DNA from: Ursidibacter arcticus
Lineage (GTDB): Bacteria > Pseudomonadota > Gammaproteobacteria > Enterobacterales > Pasteurellaceae
DNA: 46,188 bases
NCBI RefSeq assembly: GCF_009761375.1
Contig: NZ_LEKM01000131.1
Location: forward strand, 1 to 46,188
Reading direction: 5' to 3'
Part shown: positions 1-8,383 of the stretch, in pieces
How positions within the stretch are numbered: the first letter of the stretch is position 1
Layout: each line of letters begins with the position of its first letter
The notes under the pieces: generated by a model
Databases searched by the model: none
Told to the model about the DNA's origin: nothing
The model's input: the letters and a program-made list of their open reading frames with translations, nothing else
Position numbers and translations under genes: made by a program

Positions 1-13
1 TTGTCAATAATCT
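1..13. repeat. Left copy of a 13-bp inverted repeat found at both window ends
   Basis: TTGTCAATAATCT here is the exact reverse complement of 46173-46185. At the right end it flanks a GGTGGGC hairpin; here similar bases (GAGGGTG) follow but the hairpin is not present in full. It probably belongs to a dispersed intergenic repeat family. Confidence 0.5.
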
Positions 14-41
14 GAGGGTGCTTTTTAATCTTTTGCAACTA

Positions 42-1454
42 CTACATAATACCGATTATTTGCTTAAACGCCTGTTGGATTTTTTGATGATCTTTAATGC
101 CCTTTGCAGATTCTACCCCCGAATTAAGATCAACGCCTAAACAGCCTTGTGCTAAGGCTTGTTGTAGATTATCTAAGTTAATGCCGCCGGCTAAAAGAGC
201 TTTTTGTTTTAGTTCTACGGGGATAAGCGACCAATTAAACACTTGCCCAGTTCCCCCTTGTTGAGTTGTTGTTTTGCTATCTAACACATAACGAGAGATT
301 AAAGAATTATCGCTAAAGGTAAATTCAGTTGCTTGAGTATCAATAGATAACGCTTTCCAAACTTGAATTTTACCGTCTAATTTTTGATGTAATTGAGCAA
401 TATAGCCATCATCTTCATTGCCGTGAAGCTGAACTGCGTATAGTTCAAGTTGTTTTGCAATTTTCTCAACGAAATCGACCGCTTGATTTTGAAATACACC
501 GACAAAACGTAATGGTGCTTGAGTAACCAACTCTTGAGCTTGACGTAATGATAATGCTCTCGGTGAATTTTCTGCAAAAATTAACCCACCGTATAATGCC
601 CCATTTTGATAGACTGCTTGGACATCTTGTGGGCGAGTTAGTCCACATACTTTATTTTCACCCAAAATCACCGCTCTTACCGCATTATTCAGATCGATAT
701 TCCCCATTAAGCTACTGCCGATTAAAAAACCGTGAGCATAAGGTTGAATCGTTTTAACTTGCTGATGAGAATAGATCCCCGATTCGCTAATTAAGCGAAT
801 ATCATCAGGAATTTGTGTGTGATATTTTTTCACCAAATCAACAATGCGGTTCATATCAATAGATAGATCGTGTAGGTTACGATTATTCACTCCAATAATT
901 TTTGCCTTGAGAGCCAAAGCTCGCTCAAATTCCTGTTCATTACTGGTTTCAGTTAATACCCCCATTCCTAAAGAATGAGCTAAATCACTTAATTCACGAT
1001 AAGTTTCATCATCAACCACTGAGAGCATCAACAAAATGGCATCTGCTTGGTAATAGCGAGCAAGGTAAACTTGATAGGTCGAGATCATAAAATCTTTGCA
1101 TAAAATCGGCTGTGTAACTTGCTGACGAACTTGATTGATATAACGGAAATCACCTTGGAAATACTTTTCATCGGTTAAAACAGAAATTGCCGTTGCATAA
1201 TGCTTATAGACTTGTGCAATCGCGTCTAAATCAAATTCTGCACGAATTAACCCTTTTGATGGTGAGGCTTTTTTACACTCTAATATATAAGCGGGTAGAT
1301 GATGAGAATGTTTTGCAAATGACGCATAAAAATCACGATCACTTGGGATAATTTGTTGCTGAAATTGAGCAAGCGGAAACTGTACGGATTGCTCTGCCAC
1401 CCATTGTGCTTTATCTTTCACAATCGTTTGCAGAATAGTCGGTTGATTTTGCAT
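42..1454 (-). CDS. trpCF: Bifunctional indole-3-glycerol-phosphate synthase / phosphoribosylanthranilate isomerase
   Basis: A 470-residue fusion that catalyses two successive steps of tryptophan synthesis in the cytoplasm: isomerisation of phosphoribosylanthranilate and ring closure to indole-3-glycerol phosphate. The N-terminal TrpC barrel (about 1-258) shows [26 protein letters not shown] and SESGI. The C-terminal TrpF barrel (about 262-470) shows [11 protein letters not shown] with the catalytic Cys, VQLHGNEDD, the VLDS Asp and GGTGQVFNW. Length and domain order match the enterobacterial fused TrpC. The ATG at 1452-1454 is the natural start. No other trp gene is visible; the 3' end runs to the window edge, so any downstream partner is out of view. 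I see no leader peptide or attenuator in the 103-bp gap to yqcC. Confidence 0.96.
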   Translation of the reverse strand: MQNQPTILQTIVKDKAQWVAEQSVQFPLAQFQQQIIPSDRDFYASFAKHSHHLPAYILECKKASPSKGLIRAEFDLDAIAQVYKHYATAISVLTDEKYFQGDFRYINQVRQQVTQPILCKDFMISTYQVYLARYYQADAILLMLSVVDDETYRELSDLAHSLGMGVLTETSNEQEFERALALKAKIIGVNNRNLHDLSIDMNRIVDLVKKYHTQIPDDIRLISESGIYSHQQVKTIQPYAHGFLIGSSLMGNIDLNNAVRAVILGENKVCGLTRPQDVQAVYQNGALYGGLIFAENSPRALSLRQAQELVTQAPLRFVGVFQNQAVDFVEKIAKQLELYAVQLHGNEDDGYIAQLHQKLDGKIQVWKALSIDTQATEFTFSDNSLISRYVLDSKTTTQQGGTGQVFNWSLIPVELKQKALLAGGINLDNLQQALAQGCLGVDLNSGVESAKGIKDHQKIQQAFKQIIGIM

Positions 1455-1557
1455 AGTAGATCCTATCTAAAACTTCAGAGTTTGTTTGCGGTTTATTACG
1501 ACATAATACCGAAAAATCGTTTAAAATAGCGAAATATTTTATAGAGATAGACAATAA

Positions 1558-1869
1558 ATGAAAACTCAAATTAGACAACACTTAAATGATCTCCAAATTG
1601 CAATGCGTTTACATCATCAATGGGAAGAAGTAGCCCCTTCTGCTGAAGCCTTAGCAAGTACCGACCCTTTTTGTGTGAATACATTATCGGCAACACAATG
1701 GCTACAATGGATTTTTATTCCAAGAATGAATGCACTGCTTGATGCCAATGCCGAGTTACCTCGCAATTTTGCCATCACTCCCTACTTAGAAGAAGCGTTA
1801 AAAGACGAAAGTTATCTTATGGCACTACACCAACCTTTATCTAAACTTGAGACGTTACTGAAAGGGTAA
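1558..1869 (+). CDS. yqcC: YqcC family protein (DUF446)
   Basis: A 103-residue protein of the small YqcC/DUF446 family. Recognisable features are the repeated W/LQW pattern and the segment ending in KDESYLMALHQPLSKLETLL. Its biochemical role is not established. It ends 3 bp before truC, the same gene pair seen in E. coli, so the two are almost certainly co-transcribed from the short divergent region shared with trpCF. The start ATG directly follows an AT-rich leader with a weak GAGATAG ribosome site. Confidence 0.88.
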   Translation: MKTQIRQHLNDLQIAMRLHHQWEEVAPSAEALASTDPFCVNTLSATQWLQWIFIPRMNALLDANAELPRNFAITPYLEEALKDESYLMALHQPLSKLETLLKG

Positions 1870-1872
1870 AAA

Positions 1873-2604
1873 ATGCTAGAAATTATTTATCGTGATGACG
1901 AGTTGATAGCGATTAACAAACCTGCTGGAATGTTAGTACATCGGAGTTGGTTAGATAAACACGAGACTGTTTTTGCAATGCAAACGTTACGAGATCAAAT
2001 CGGACAACACGTTTTCCCTATTCATCGTTTAGATCGCCCAACATCAGGGGTTTTATTATTTGCATTAAACAGTGAAATGGCTCGCATTATGAGTGAACTA
2101 TTTGAACAACACCAAATGCAAAAAAGCTATTTAGCAATCGTGCGTGGCTATCTACAAGGCGAAGGGCGAATAGATTATCCTCTGAAAGTGCAGTTAGATA
2201 AAATTGCGGACAAATTTTCACAAGAGAAAGAAGCACAAAACGCGATTACCGACTACCGACACTTAGCTCAAGTAGAAATGCCCTACCCAGCAGGGAAATT
2301 TCAAACGGCTCGTTATAGCCTTGTGCAACTTTTTCCACAAACAGGCAGAAAGCATCAACTTCGCCGTCATCTGAAACATTTATTTCACCCAATTATGGGT
2401 GATACGAATTATGGTGATTTACACCAAAATCGAGCTTTAACCGCTAATACAGGCTGCGATAGATTATTTCTACACGCCAACTCTTTGCAATTTATTCACC
2501 CAAGAAATTTGCAAAAAATTGAGATAAACGCACCGCTTGATCTGCAATGGCAACAACTTTTTACTCAATTTAATTGGCATTTCCCCCAATTTTTCAGGTT
2601 TTAA
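1873..2604 (+). CDS. truC: tRNA pseudouridine(65) synthase TruC
   Basis: A 243-residue RluA-family pseudouridine synthase. The catalytic motif HRLDRPTSG puts the nucleophilic Asp at residue 54, the same position as in E. coli TruC, and the NKPAGMLVHRS segment near residue 16 is typical of the family. The C-terminal QTGRKHQLRRHLKHLFHPI block is the conserved RNA-binding part of the fold. There is no S4 domain, as expected for TruC. Known role: isomerisation of U65 in tRNA(Ile1) and tRNA(Asp). The context with yqcC supports TruC over RluA. Confidence 0.93.
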   Translation: MLEIIYRDDELIAINKPAGMLVHRSWLDKHETVFAMQTLRDQIGQHVFPIHRLDRPTSGVLLFALNSEMARIMSELFEQHQMQKSYLAIVRGYLQGEGRIDYPLKVQLDKIADKFSQEKEAQNAITDYRHLAQVEMPYPAGKFQTARYSLVQLFPQTGRKHQLRRHLKHLFHPIMGDTNYGDLHQNRALTANTGCDRLFLHANSLQFIHPRNLQKIEINAPLDLQWQQLFTQFNWHFPQFFRF

Positions 2605-2657
2605 TCCCCTGATTAAAGTAAAATAAATGGACTACATTAGACACTAGGAACATAAAT

Positions 2658-2831
2658 ATGGACAATACATTACTTAGCCTAACCCACGAACAGCAACAAC
2701 AAGCGGTTGAACAAATTCAACAACTGATGCAACAAGGCATTAGTAGTGGCGAAGCCATCGCTCTCGTGGCACAACAACTCAAAGAGAAACATCGTAGAGA
2801 ACAATACAACAAAGGACATCACAGTGAGTAG
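2658..2831 (+). CDS. yoaH: YoaH family small protein (UPF0181)
   Basis: A 57-residue ORF from ATG 2658 to TAG 2829-2831. The translation begins [20 protein letters not shown] and continues with [20 protein letters not shown]. This matches the YoaH/UPF0181 pattern [12 protein letters not shown]...[21 protein letters not shown] of E. coli. Function is unknown. A ribosome site (TAGGAA) lies 7-8 bases before the ATG. The gene is convergent with msbA and the two stop codons are 1 bp apart, with no terminator hairpin between them. An ACAAGCGGT uptake signal (2699-2707) lies inside the gene. Confidence 0.9.
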   Translation: MDNTLLSLTHEQQQQAVEQIQQLMQQGISSGEAIALVAQQLKEKHRREQYNKGHHSE

Positions 2832-2832
2832 G

Positions 2833-4614
2833 TTAATTTTCCCCAAACTGCAAGCTATGGAGTTGTTTATAAGCACCACTTTGAGCAAGTAGTTCGCTGT
2901 GTGTTCCACGCTCAATAATCTGCCCGTGATCAACCACCAAAATTTCATCTGCTTTTTCAATCGTTGATAAGCGGTGAGCAATAACAAGAACAGTACGATC
3001 TTTTTGTAGCTCATCTAATGCAGCTTGAATAGCACGCTCTGATTCCGTATCTAAAGCAGATGTGGCTTCATCAAGAACTAATACTGGTGAATTTCGTAAT
3101 AATGCTCGAGCAATGGCTAAACGCTGACGCTGACCACCCGATAAGTTCACCCCATTTTCACCAATGATCGTATCCAAACCTTGTGGCATTTTTTCAATAA
3201 ATTCCATTGCATAAGCCGCTTTAGCTGCTTGCTCAATCTCTGCTCGGCTATACTTATCTTTTGCCGCATAAGCGATGTTATTGGCAATCGTATCGTTAAA
3301 AAGGTGAACTTGTTGCGACACGATCGCACACTGTTCACGCAAATTATTTAAGGTGTAATTTTGGATCGGTTGATTATCTAAATAGATATTCCCTACATCA
3401 ATATCGTAAAAACGCGTAATTAAATTTGCAATAGTCGATTTACCAGATCCTGAACGCCCCACTAATGCTAATGTTTTCCCAGCAGGAAGATCAAAAGAGA
3501 TATTTTTTAGTGCAGGTTGCTCTTTACCATAATAGGTAAACGTTACATTTTCAAAACGAATATCCCCTTTTGCTCGCTCAACGTGGTAAGTACCATTATC
3601 TTTTTCTGTGGGTAAATCAAACAGGGTAAATAGGGTTTGGCAAGCTGCCATTCCTCGTTGGAACTGTGCATTAACATTGGTTAAGGTTTTTAATGGGCGT
3701 AAAATCCCCATCAACGCACCAATTACCGCAGCAAACTCCCCTGCTGTTAAACTATCCCCCATAATTTCAGGAGAACCCGCAATAAATAACACAACAGCTA
3801 AGGCTAACGAAGCAATAACCTGAATAATAGGGTCAGAAATTGCCGTTGCTGCCATCATTTTCATTCCCTTACGTCGCATATCATTACTTGTGCGGTTAAA
3901 ACGCTCTTCTTCGACTTTCTGCCCACCAAAAGAAAGTACCACTTTATGCCCTCTTAGCATCTGCTCTGCACTTTCTGTCATACTTCCCATAGACTCTTGC
4001 ATATTGCGGCTAAGTGTTCTAAATCGTTTAGATACCACGCGGATCAATATGGCGATAACTGGACCAATAAGAAAGAGGACTAATGAAAGACGCCAGCTAT
4101 AATAAAACATTGTGATAACAAGAAAGAGAATATATACCCCCTCTCGAACCACACTTTGCAAAGCACTGGCTGATGAACTAGCAATCTGCTCTGAATCATA
4201 AGTAATACGAGATAATAATTTACCTGATGAATTTTGATCAAAGAAAGTTACGGGCATAAACATCAAATGTTTAAACACACGCTGACGCATTGTCATTACC
4301 ACTTTGCCTGACACCCACGCCAAACAGTAACTTGATACAAAGCTAGTTAAACCACGAGCAAAAATCAACCCAACCACAATAAACGCCATTACTTTTAAAA
4401 AGTTACGATCCGCTTGTCCACCAAAGCCTTCATCAATTAAAGGTTTTAGCATTGTGATTAAATAAGCATCTGCTGCCGCATTAAATACCATTGCGACCAT
4501 CGCCACTAAAATACCTAACTTAAATGGCGAAATCATCGGCCACAAGCGTTTAAAGGTTTGCCAAGTTGATTGATCTTGAGTTATCTCATCAATCGAGAAG
4601 GATTGTTTAGACAT
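2833..4614 (-). CDS. msbA: Lipid A export ATP-binding/permease protein MsbA
   Basis: A 593-residue ABC half-transporter that flips lipid A-core from the inner to the outer leaflet of the inner membrane, acting as a homodimer. The N-terminal half (about 1-330) carries six membrane segments. The nucleotide-binding domain (about 340-593) has Walker [10 protein letters not shown], signature [16 protein letters not shown], Walker [13 protein letters not shown] and the H-loop AHRLST. Opening residues and length match enterobacterial MsbA (582). In E. coli and H. influenzae lpxK follows msbA; here the next gene is the convergent yoaH, so lpxK must be elsewhere. Confidence 0.97.
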   Translation of the reverse strand: MSKQSFSIDEITQDQSTWQTFKRLWPMISPFKLGILVAMVAMVFNAAADAYLITMLKPLIDEGFGGQADRNFLKVMAFIVVGLIFARGLTSFVSSYCLAWVSGKVVMTMRQRVFKHLMFMPVTFFDQNSSGKLLSRITYDSEQIASSSASALQSVVREGVYILFLVITMFYYSWRLSLVLFLIGPVIAILIRVVSKRFRTLSRNMQESMGSMTESAEQMLRGHKVVLSFGGQKVEEERFNRTSNDMRRKGMKMMAATAISDPIIQVIASLALAVVLFIAGSPEIMGDSLTAGEFAAVIGALMGILRPLKTLTNVNAQFQRGMAACQTLFTLFDLPTEKDNGTYHVERAKGDIRFENVTFTYYGKEQPALKNISFDLPAGKTLALVGRSGSGKSTIANLITRFYDIDVGNIYLDNQPIQNYTLNNLREQCAIVSQQVHLFNDTIANNIAYAAKDKYSRAEIEQAAKAAYAMEFIEKMPQGLDTIIGENGVNLSGGQRQRLAIARALLRNSPVLVLDEATSALDTESERAIQAALDELQKDRTVLVIAHRLSTIEKADEILVVDHGQIIERGTHSELLAQSGAYKQLHSLQFGEN

Positions 4615-4687
4615 AATTTCTCTTTTATTCCATATAAATACACCGCTATTTTAAAGGGTATTTGGATTTCTACCAAGTTTTCGATCA

Positions 4688-4696
4688 ACAAGCGGT
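4688..4696 (+). other. DNA uptake signal core, ACAAGCGGT
   Basis: Exact Apl-type uptake-signal core in the msbA-lrgB gap, followed by the A/T-rich stretch AAGATTGGTTAAAAATTTT that typically accompanies these signals. Confidence 0.8.
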
Positions 4697-4720
4697 AAGA
4701 TTGGTTAAAAATTTTGCGTA

Positions 4721-5419
4721 TTAATAAAAACACTTCAACACAAGCTGAAATACAATCGGGGCAAAAATAGACGAGAGAATACCGCAAAGTACCAATGCGA
4801 CTGATGCGTAGCTACCTGCTTTTATGCTGTATTCCATCGCTCTTGCTGTACCTAATGCGTGGGAAACAGCCCCCATACTTAAACCGATTGCTCGAGTATT
4901 TGTTACTTTTACCCATTTTAGAATAGCAATACCAAAAGCAGAGCCTGTAATGCCAGCAATTGAAACTGCAACTGCACTCAATGCTGGGTTTCCACCCATC
5001 TCTTTAGTGATTGAAACCGCAATTGCGGTAGTAACCGATTTCGGTAATAACGCAAGCAAAATATCTTGGCTTGCCCCTAATGCTAAGGCAAATACTACGC
5101 CTGTTATCATTGTGAATAAGGTAGATGCCAACGCTAAAATGGCAATTTTTCTCCAGTGTTTAATAAGTTGGGGGAGCTGTTCATAGAAAGGAACGGCTAA
5201 TGCGACAACTGATACACCAAGTAGCTGGTTAATCGGTAAATTACCTTGATAATATTGCTTAAAAGGAATGTTAAAAATCACTAACACACCTACAATTAGT
5301 AATAAAGAGAGAATAAAAGGATTTAAAATTGATGATTTTAGCTTTTTGCTTGCTTTTAGGCCGATAATAAATAGCAGAATAGTGAGTAAGCTATAAGCAT
5401 AAATAGATAAATCATTCAT
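4721..5419 (-). CDS. lrgB: LrgB/YohK-family membrane protein
   Basis: A 232-residue integral membrane protein of the LrgB (CidB/YohK) family. I place the start at the ATG whose first base is 5419 (MNDLSIYAYS), since AAGGA lies at proper spacing upstream inside lrgA; an upstream ATG at 5440 in the same frame would overlap lrgA further. About six to eight hydrophobic segments are visible, with the conserved LLPKSVTTAIAVSITKEMGG stretch and the GAVSHALGTARAM motif. It overlaps lrgA by 8 bp, so the two are translationally coupled. Relatives have been described as holin-like modulators of murein hydrolases and, for plastid PLGG1 and YohK, as small organic acid transporters; which applies here is not shown. 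Confidence 0.88.
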   Translation of the reverse strand: MNDLSIYAYSLLTILLFIIGLKASKKLKSSILNPFILSLLLIVGVLVIFNIPFKQYYQGNLPINQLLGVSVVALAVPFYEQLPQLIKHWRKIAILALASTLFTMITGVVFALALGASQDILLALLPKSVTTAIAVSITKEMGGNPALSAVAVSIAGITGSAFGIAILKWVKVTNTRAIGLSMGAVSHALGTARAMEYSIKAGSYASVALVLCGILSSIFAPIVFQLVLKCFY

Positions 5420-5786
5420 CTTGTTGTCCTTCTCTCTCAAACAACCATTGTGCCAAATATCCGATAATAATTAAGCACCCAACAGTACTTAAAAAATTGG
5501 CAATAAATAAGGCTTGAAGATACTGATTAAGTACATCTATTTGCTCAATAATCCCTGAGCAAATGGGTAGGAAGAAAAGTGTCATATAGCGAGTTAAAGG
5601 GCGAGATGCAGGAGCAATCCATTGAATTTTAAAGATTTTTAAGACTAATAAACTAAATAGTAATAGTAATCCCCAAATGCTTTCTGGAATGCCTATCGGT
5701 AAAAGAATATTCAGCCATTGTCCTAGCAATAGCATCAAAAAAAGTAATGCTAATGCCACAATAAAACGTAGTGATTTAATTAACAT
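5412..5786 (-). CDS. lrgA: LrgA/YohJ-family membrane protein
   Basis: A 124-residue protein with four predicted membrane helices and the family motif LNILLPIGIPESIWGLLLLFSLL. LrgA (CidA/YohJ) proteins are holin-like partners of LrgB, and the pair is normally co-encoded as here. The start ATG at 5784-5786 has a GGGAAG ribosome site. It begins 33 bp after the stop of the broken yafQ gene on the same strand, so it may receive read-through from the dinJ promoter as well as from its own. The C-terminus is charged (EREGQQDE), typical of a cytoplasmic tail. Confidence 0.88.
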   Translation of the reverse strand: MLIKSLRFIVALALLFLMLLLGQWLNILLPIGIPESIWGLLLLFSLLVLKIFKIQWIAPASRPLTRYMTLFFLPICSGIIEQIDVLNQYLQALFIANFLSTVGCLIIIGYLAQWLFEREGQQDE

Positions 5787-5819
5787 TTTGCTTCCCGTTT
5801 ATAACATTCGGTAATTAAA

Positions 5820-6092
5820 TTAACCAAATACCTCAGAATGAGTGTTCAATCGAGTAAAAATAATACCTTTATCTGTTTTTCGATAGATTAATACTAAATC
5901 ATTTTTAATATGGCAATCACGAAAACCTTACCAATTTCCAGATAAGGGGTGATCTCTATATTTTTCAGGCAACGCCAATCCATTAAAAAGACAATACATT
6001 ACCTCTACCATTTCTGCCCCAAGCAATACTTCAGGGTGGCTAGCCAATTTTTTCAAATCACGCTTATACTCTTTGGTAAAACTAATTTCCAT
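5820..6092 (-). pseudogene. yafQ: YafQ-type mRNA interferase toxin, broken by an in-frame stop
   Basis: Read from ATG 6090-6092 the frame gives a 90-codon RelE-superfamily toxin of YafQ type (E. coli YafQ is 92 aa). It contains KEYKRDLKK, LPEKYRDHPLSGNW, GFRDCHIKNDLVLIYRKT and the C-terminal NTHSEVFG. A TAA stop at 5928-5930 falls at codon 55, directly between NW and GFRD, where E. coli has a Lys; the frame is otherwise intact on both sides. The lost part holds the His/Asp residues and C-terminal His-x-x-x-Phe needed for RNA cleavage in YafQ. The ATG overlaps the antitoxin stop by 11 bp, the usual arrangement. I infer an inactive toxin, barring stop suppression or a sequencing error. Confidence 0.88.
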
Positions 6093-6366
6093 TAGTTTCC
6101 TCATTTGAAAATTGTTTCATCAATTCAAGCATCTCTTCCGTAGAATTAACTTGATATGTTTCAATCTCACCATTCAATGCTTCTTGCATTGCTCGAATTG
6201 TTTTTTTATTTGGCTGATAATTTAACTGAACAGGAATGGAGTTTGTGGCAACAACTTGTTGCAAAAACATTTTAATTGCTTGAGCTGGATTTAACCCGTA
6301 GCTTTCAAATACGGAGAAAGCCTGTTGCTTTAATTCTGCGTCTAAACGAAATGTGTATGATGTCAT
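6082..6366 (-). CDS. dinJ: DinJ/RelB-family antitoxin
   Basis: A 94-residue antitoxin. I choose the ATG at 6364-6366 (MTSYTFRLDAELKQQAF) over the ATG at 6432, because AAAAGGA lies at correct spacing and because the ribbon-helix-helix DNA-binding segment starts there, as in DinJ. The RHH covers about residues 1-45 (TFRLDAELKQQAFSVFESYG...QAIKMFLQQV); the C-terminal half is the toxin-wrapping part. It should bind its own promoter palindromes and neutralise YafQ. Here the partner toxin is interrupted, so the antitoxin may survive as a stand-alone regulator or be on its way to decay. Confidence 0.88.
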   Translation of the reverse strand: MTSYTFRLDAELKQQAFSVFESYGLNPAQAIKMFLQQVVATNSIPVQLNYQPNKKTIRAMQEALNGEIETYQVNSTEEMLELMKQFSNEETNGN

Positions 6367-6385
6367 TTTATTTTCCTTTTCTCTA

Positions 6386-6432
6386 TGTAAGACATTTGCA
6401 TTACATTGTAAAACAAAACAGAGAATTTTCAA
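6386..6432 (-). promoter_or_regulatory. dinJ-yafQ promoter and operator palindromes
   Basis: On the minus strand, -35 TTGAAA (6427-6432) and -10 TACAAT (6405-6410) are 16 bp apart. The -10 lies inside the perfect palindrome TTACATTGTAA (6401-6411), and TGTAA (6386-6390) pairs with TTACA (6401-6405) across 10 bp. Overlap of palindromes with the -10 fits autorepression by the ribbon-helix-helix antitoxin. Confidence 0.6.
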
Positions 6433-6454
6433 CGTAAATTGCTATTGTTTCAAT

Positions 6455-8383
6455 CTAAATCTCACCGCTTGTTTTGAGAAATTTGATCACTTTGTTTAAA
6501 TCTCTGGTGCGTGTTGATGGGGGAAGGCTTTTTAAAAAAGTCGCTCCATAATGACGCATTACTAAGCGAGAGTCGCAAATAATGACAGCCCCTTTATCCG
6601 TAACATCTCGAATAAGCCGTCCAACACCTTGCTTTAAGGTAATAACTGCTTCAGGGATCTGAATATCATTAAATGGATCACCACCTTGCAGTTTGCAATC
6701 TTCCATTCTTGCTTTAAGCAAGGGTTCATCAGGTGCGGTAAATGGCAGTTTATCAATAATTACCAAAGAAAGTGCATCTCCTCGCACATCAATCCCTTCC
6801 CAAAAACTTTGGGTTGCCACCAATACGCTATTTGGTTCGGCAATAAATTTCTCAAGCAGACGACTTTTACTGGTTTCACCTTGTAACAATACGCTCAACT
6901 GGCTATGCTCCCGTAGGAAATCAGCTAAACCACGCATCATAAAATAAGAAGTACACAACAGAAAACAGCGACCATTATTCGCTTCAATAACAGGTTTGAG
7001 CAGTTGCCCTAATACTGTTAATGTATGGGATTTATTGGTATCAGGTAAATAACGTGGCACACAAAGTAATGACTGTTTTGCATAATCAAAAGGACTTTGT
7101 AATACCATTTGCTCCGCATTTTCAATCCCTAAACGTTGGCAAAAATGCTCAAATTTTCCTCCAACTTCTAAGGTTGCGGAAGTAAAAACCCAAGCTGTCT
7201 TTTGGCTTTTCATCTGCTCACCAAACTTATCCGATACCGTTAATGGGGTAATGTGTAAACCAAAATAGCGTCCATTCGCTTCATACCAGTAGCAGTAGCC
7301 GACCACCGTAGTATCGCTCAATTTTTTTAGTAAAACTTTGACTTCCGCTAAACGTTCAAAAATTTTATCTAACGTTTCGGAACGTCCTAGCGATTTTTTA
7401 ACCACTTCACTTAAAAAATCAAGAGTTTCATTTAGCTTGTTTAACCCTTCAACAACTTTAGGATTATTCTGTAATTCTCTCAAATTCCCTCTTAGTGAGC
7501 CGTCCCCAAGCAGTAAGCGAAAATCTTGTACCACTTTTTGCAAATGATCCGATGCTTTACCGAGTTGAGCAAGATCTTTTAATTCGGAGCGATAGACAAT
7601 GTTACAATCTTTGCAAATATCAAAAAGCTGGCGAGATGTTAAAGATTGCCCAAAATATTGGCTGGCAATATCAGGTAGTTGATGAGCTTCATCAAAAATG
7701 ACTAATTCAGCGTCAGGAATTAGCTCTCCAAAACCATTTTCTTTTACCGCCATATCCGCACAAAAAAGATGATGATTAACTACAACGATATCCGCATCCA
7801 TCGCCCTTTTTCGAGCTTGTACCACATAACACTCTTTATAATTCGGGCAATCCGATCCTAAACAATTCTCTGTGGTACTTACTAATTGCGGTAAGATCGG
7901 ACTATCTTCTGCGATTGTGATACATTCGCTGAGATCGCCTGTTTTTGTTGAGCTATGCCACTTTCGCACTTTGGATAAATCATTTAAGACAGATTTATCG
8001 CCTAATACGCCCATTGCAATCAATTGATCTAACCGTTCCAAACATAAGTAATTTGCTCGTCCTTTCAATAAAGCCACTTTGCCTGTGTAATTCAAGGCTT
8101 TTTGGATCGTGGGAAGATCTCGATTAAATAGTTGATCTTGTAGGTTTTTAGAACCTGTTGAAACAATGGTTTTTTTACCTGATAGTAAAGCTGGCACAAG
8201 ATAAGCGAAGGTCTTCCCTGTACCCGTTCCCGCCTCAATAACAGCACTACTTGCAAATTTTACGGCTCTTCCCACCGCTTGTGCCATTTCTAGCTGTGCC
8301 TGACGTGGACGAAAGCCTTGAATATTACTGCTTAAACGCCCATTGGGGCTAAAAGCATCATTGATTTTTTCTTGATATTTCAT
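6455..8383 (-). CDS. yoaA: DinG-family ATP-dependent DNA helicase YoaA
   Basis: A 642-residue XPD/DinG-like 5'-3' helicase (E. coli YoaA is 636). Walker A EAGTGTGKT is at 50-58, DEAH at 231-234, and the four iron-sulphur cysteines are C114, C174, C179 and C185. C-terminal motifs include VATQSFWEGIDVRGD and the QGVGRLIRD motif VI. YoaA is known to bind the polymerase III chi subunit HolC and to help cells tolerate replication blocks. Its ATG overlaps the hipA stop as ATGA (8380-8383), so it is apparently the third gene of a hipBA-yoaA operon, an unusual placement. I see no LexA box directly upstream, although E. coli yoaA is reported as SOS-regulated. Confidence 0.93.
   Translation of the reverse strand: MKYQEKINDAFSPNGRLSSNIQGFRPRQAQLEMAQAVGRAVKFASSAVIEAGTGTGKTFAYLVPALLSGKKTIVSTGSKNLQDQLFNRDLPTIQKALNYTGKVALLKGRANYLCLERLDQLIAMGVLGDKSVLNDLSKVRKWHSSTKTGDLSECITIAEDSPILPQLVSTTENCLGSDCPNYKECYVVQARKRAMDADIVVVNHHLFCADMAVKENGFGELIPDAELVIFDEAHQLPDIASQYFGQSLTSRQLFDICKDCNIVYRSELKDLAQLGKASDHLQKVVQDFRLLLGDGSLRGNLRELQNNPKVVEGLNKLNETLDFLSEVVKKSLGRSETLDKIFERLAEVKVLLKKLSDTTVVGYCYWYEANGRYFGLHITPLTVSDKFGEQMKSQKTAWVFTSATLEVGGKFEHFCQRLGIENAEQMVLQSPFDYAKQSLLCVPRYLPDTNKSHTLTVLGQLLKPVIEANNGRCFLLCTSYFMMRGLADFLREHSQLSVLLQGETSKSRLLEKFIAEPNSVLVATQSFWEGIDVRGDALSLVIIDKLPFTAPDEPLLKARMEDCKLQGGDPFNDIQIPEAVITLKQGVGRLIRDVTDKGAVIICDSRLVMRHYGATFLKSLPPSTRTRDLNKVIKFLKTSGEI

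Noticed and set aside
1455-1557. Trp leader peptide or attenuator before trpCF
   Set aside because: I find no Trp-codon-rich small ORF and no pair of alternative hairpins in the 103-bp gap.
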